Shown: positions 30,539-30,573 of the stretch, one piece after another
Layout of the letters: every line of letters begins with the position of its first letter
How positions within the stretch are numbered: the stretch's first letter is position 1
Source: Leptolyngbya sp. SIO4C1
GTDB lineage: Bacteria; Cyanobacteriota; Cyanobacteriia; Phormidesmidales; Phormidesmidaceae
Direction of reading: 5' to 3'
DNA: 30,573 bases
Assembly: GCA_010671975.1 (NCBI GenBank)
Contig: JAAHIA010000010.1
Span: 1 to 30,573, forward strand
Program-made: the position numbers and the translations under genes
The notes under the pieces: model-generated
Told to the model about the DNA's origin: nothing
Seen by the model: only the letters and a program-made list of their open reading frames with translations
Databases searched by the model: none

Positions 30539-30573
30539 AGTCAGGCTGGCGCTAACGCTTGGGCGACTCCAGG

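Noticed and set aside
1..30573. Mobile element, prophage, or tRNA/rRNA genes
   Set aside because: No transposase, integrase, terminal repeats or RNA gene signatures were found in reading the window.

Overview
The window looks like a chromosomal segment of a cyanobacterium. The HIP1 octamer GCGATCGC occurs at least 25 times, spread through nearly every gene. Several genes belong to families largely confined to cyanobacteria (Vipp1, a DUF2605/DUF2973 pair, a TIGR02450-type Trp-rich protein, a DICT-domain protein, a group 2 sigma factor). There are no rRNA or tRNA genes, no CRISPR array, and no transposase or integrase, so this is not an obvious island. Base composition and codon style look even, apart from the AT-richer first ~370 bases.

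Layout. 1-7.1 kb: a possible gene tail at the left edge, then uvrC (-), a 69-aa orphan (+), a single-domain response regulator (-), a PLP aminotransferase (-), a DJ-1/PfpI protein (+), vipp1 (-) and a HAD phosphatase (+). 7.1-9.6 kb: an ABC exporter half-transporter (-) with a long 5' region. That region holds a nine-codon leader ORF with a strong ribosome binding site, followed by a terminator-like hairpin and T-run. 9.6-12.4 kb (-): a compact cluster of zinc-ribbon/FHA protein, small FHA protein, and an LRAT-like protein whose C-terminal coiled coil is clearly related to the middle of the Vipp1 encoded 4 kb away; 6-phosphogluconolactonase lies upstream on the same strand. 12.4-16.7 kb (+): a GT2-like protein, recO and an MFS transporter, each pair overlapping by 11 bp, then a GT4 glycosyltransferase. 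16.8-18.3 kb (-): four small cyanobacterial genes. 18.4-23.8 kb (+): an operon of ABC ATPase, ABC-2 permease, GldG-like protein, DUF4340 protein and purU. 24-25.5 kb: a DUF2993 protein and a lipoprotein with one cadherin-like domain, convergent across a 24-bp palindromic repeat array. 25.6-28.6 kb (-): sigma factor, DICT plus degenerate HD-GYP protein, pentapeptide-repeat protein. 28.9-30.5 kb: a small CxxC protein (+), then a ChaN-like lipoprotein and an SRPBCC protein (-).

Two parts stand out. The FHA/FHA/LRAT-PspA cluster could join phosphothreonine signalling to membrane lipid remodelling. It shares a coiled-coil module with Vipp1, the ESCRT-III-like protein that maintains thylakoid membranes. 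The leader-peptide region before the ABC exporter looks like a translation-dependent attenuator. Both ideas are inference from sequence. The protein families themselves are mostly well recognised, and many starts had to be chosen among alternatives as noted in each entry.
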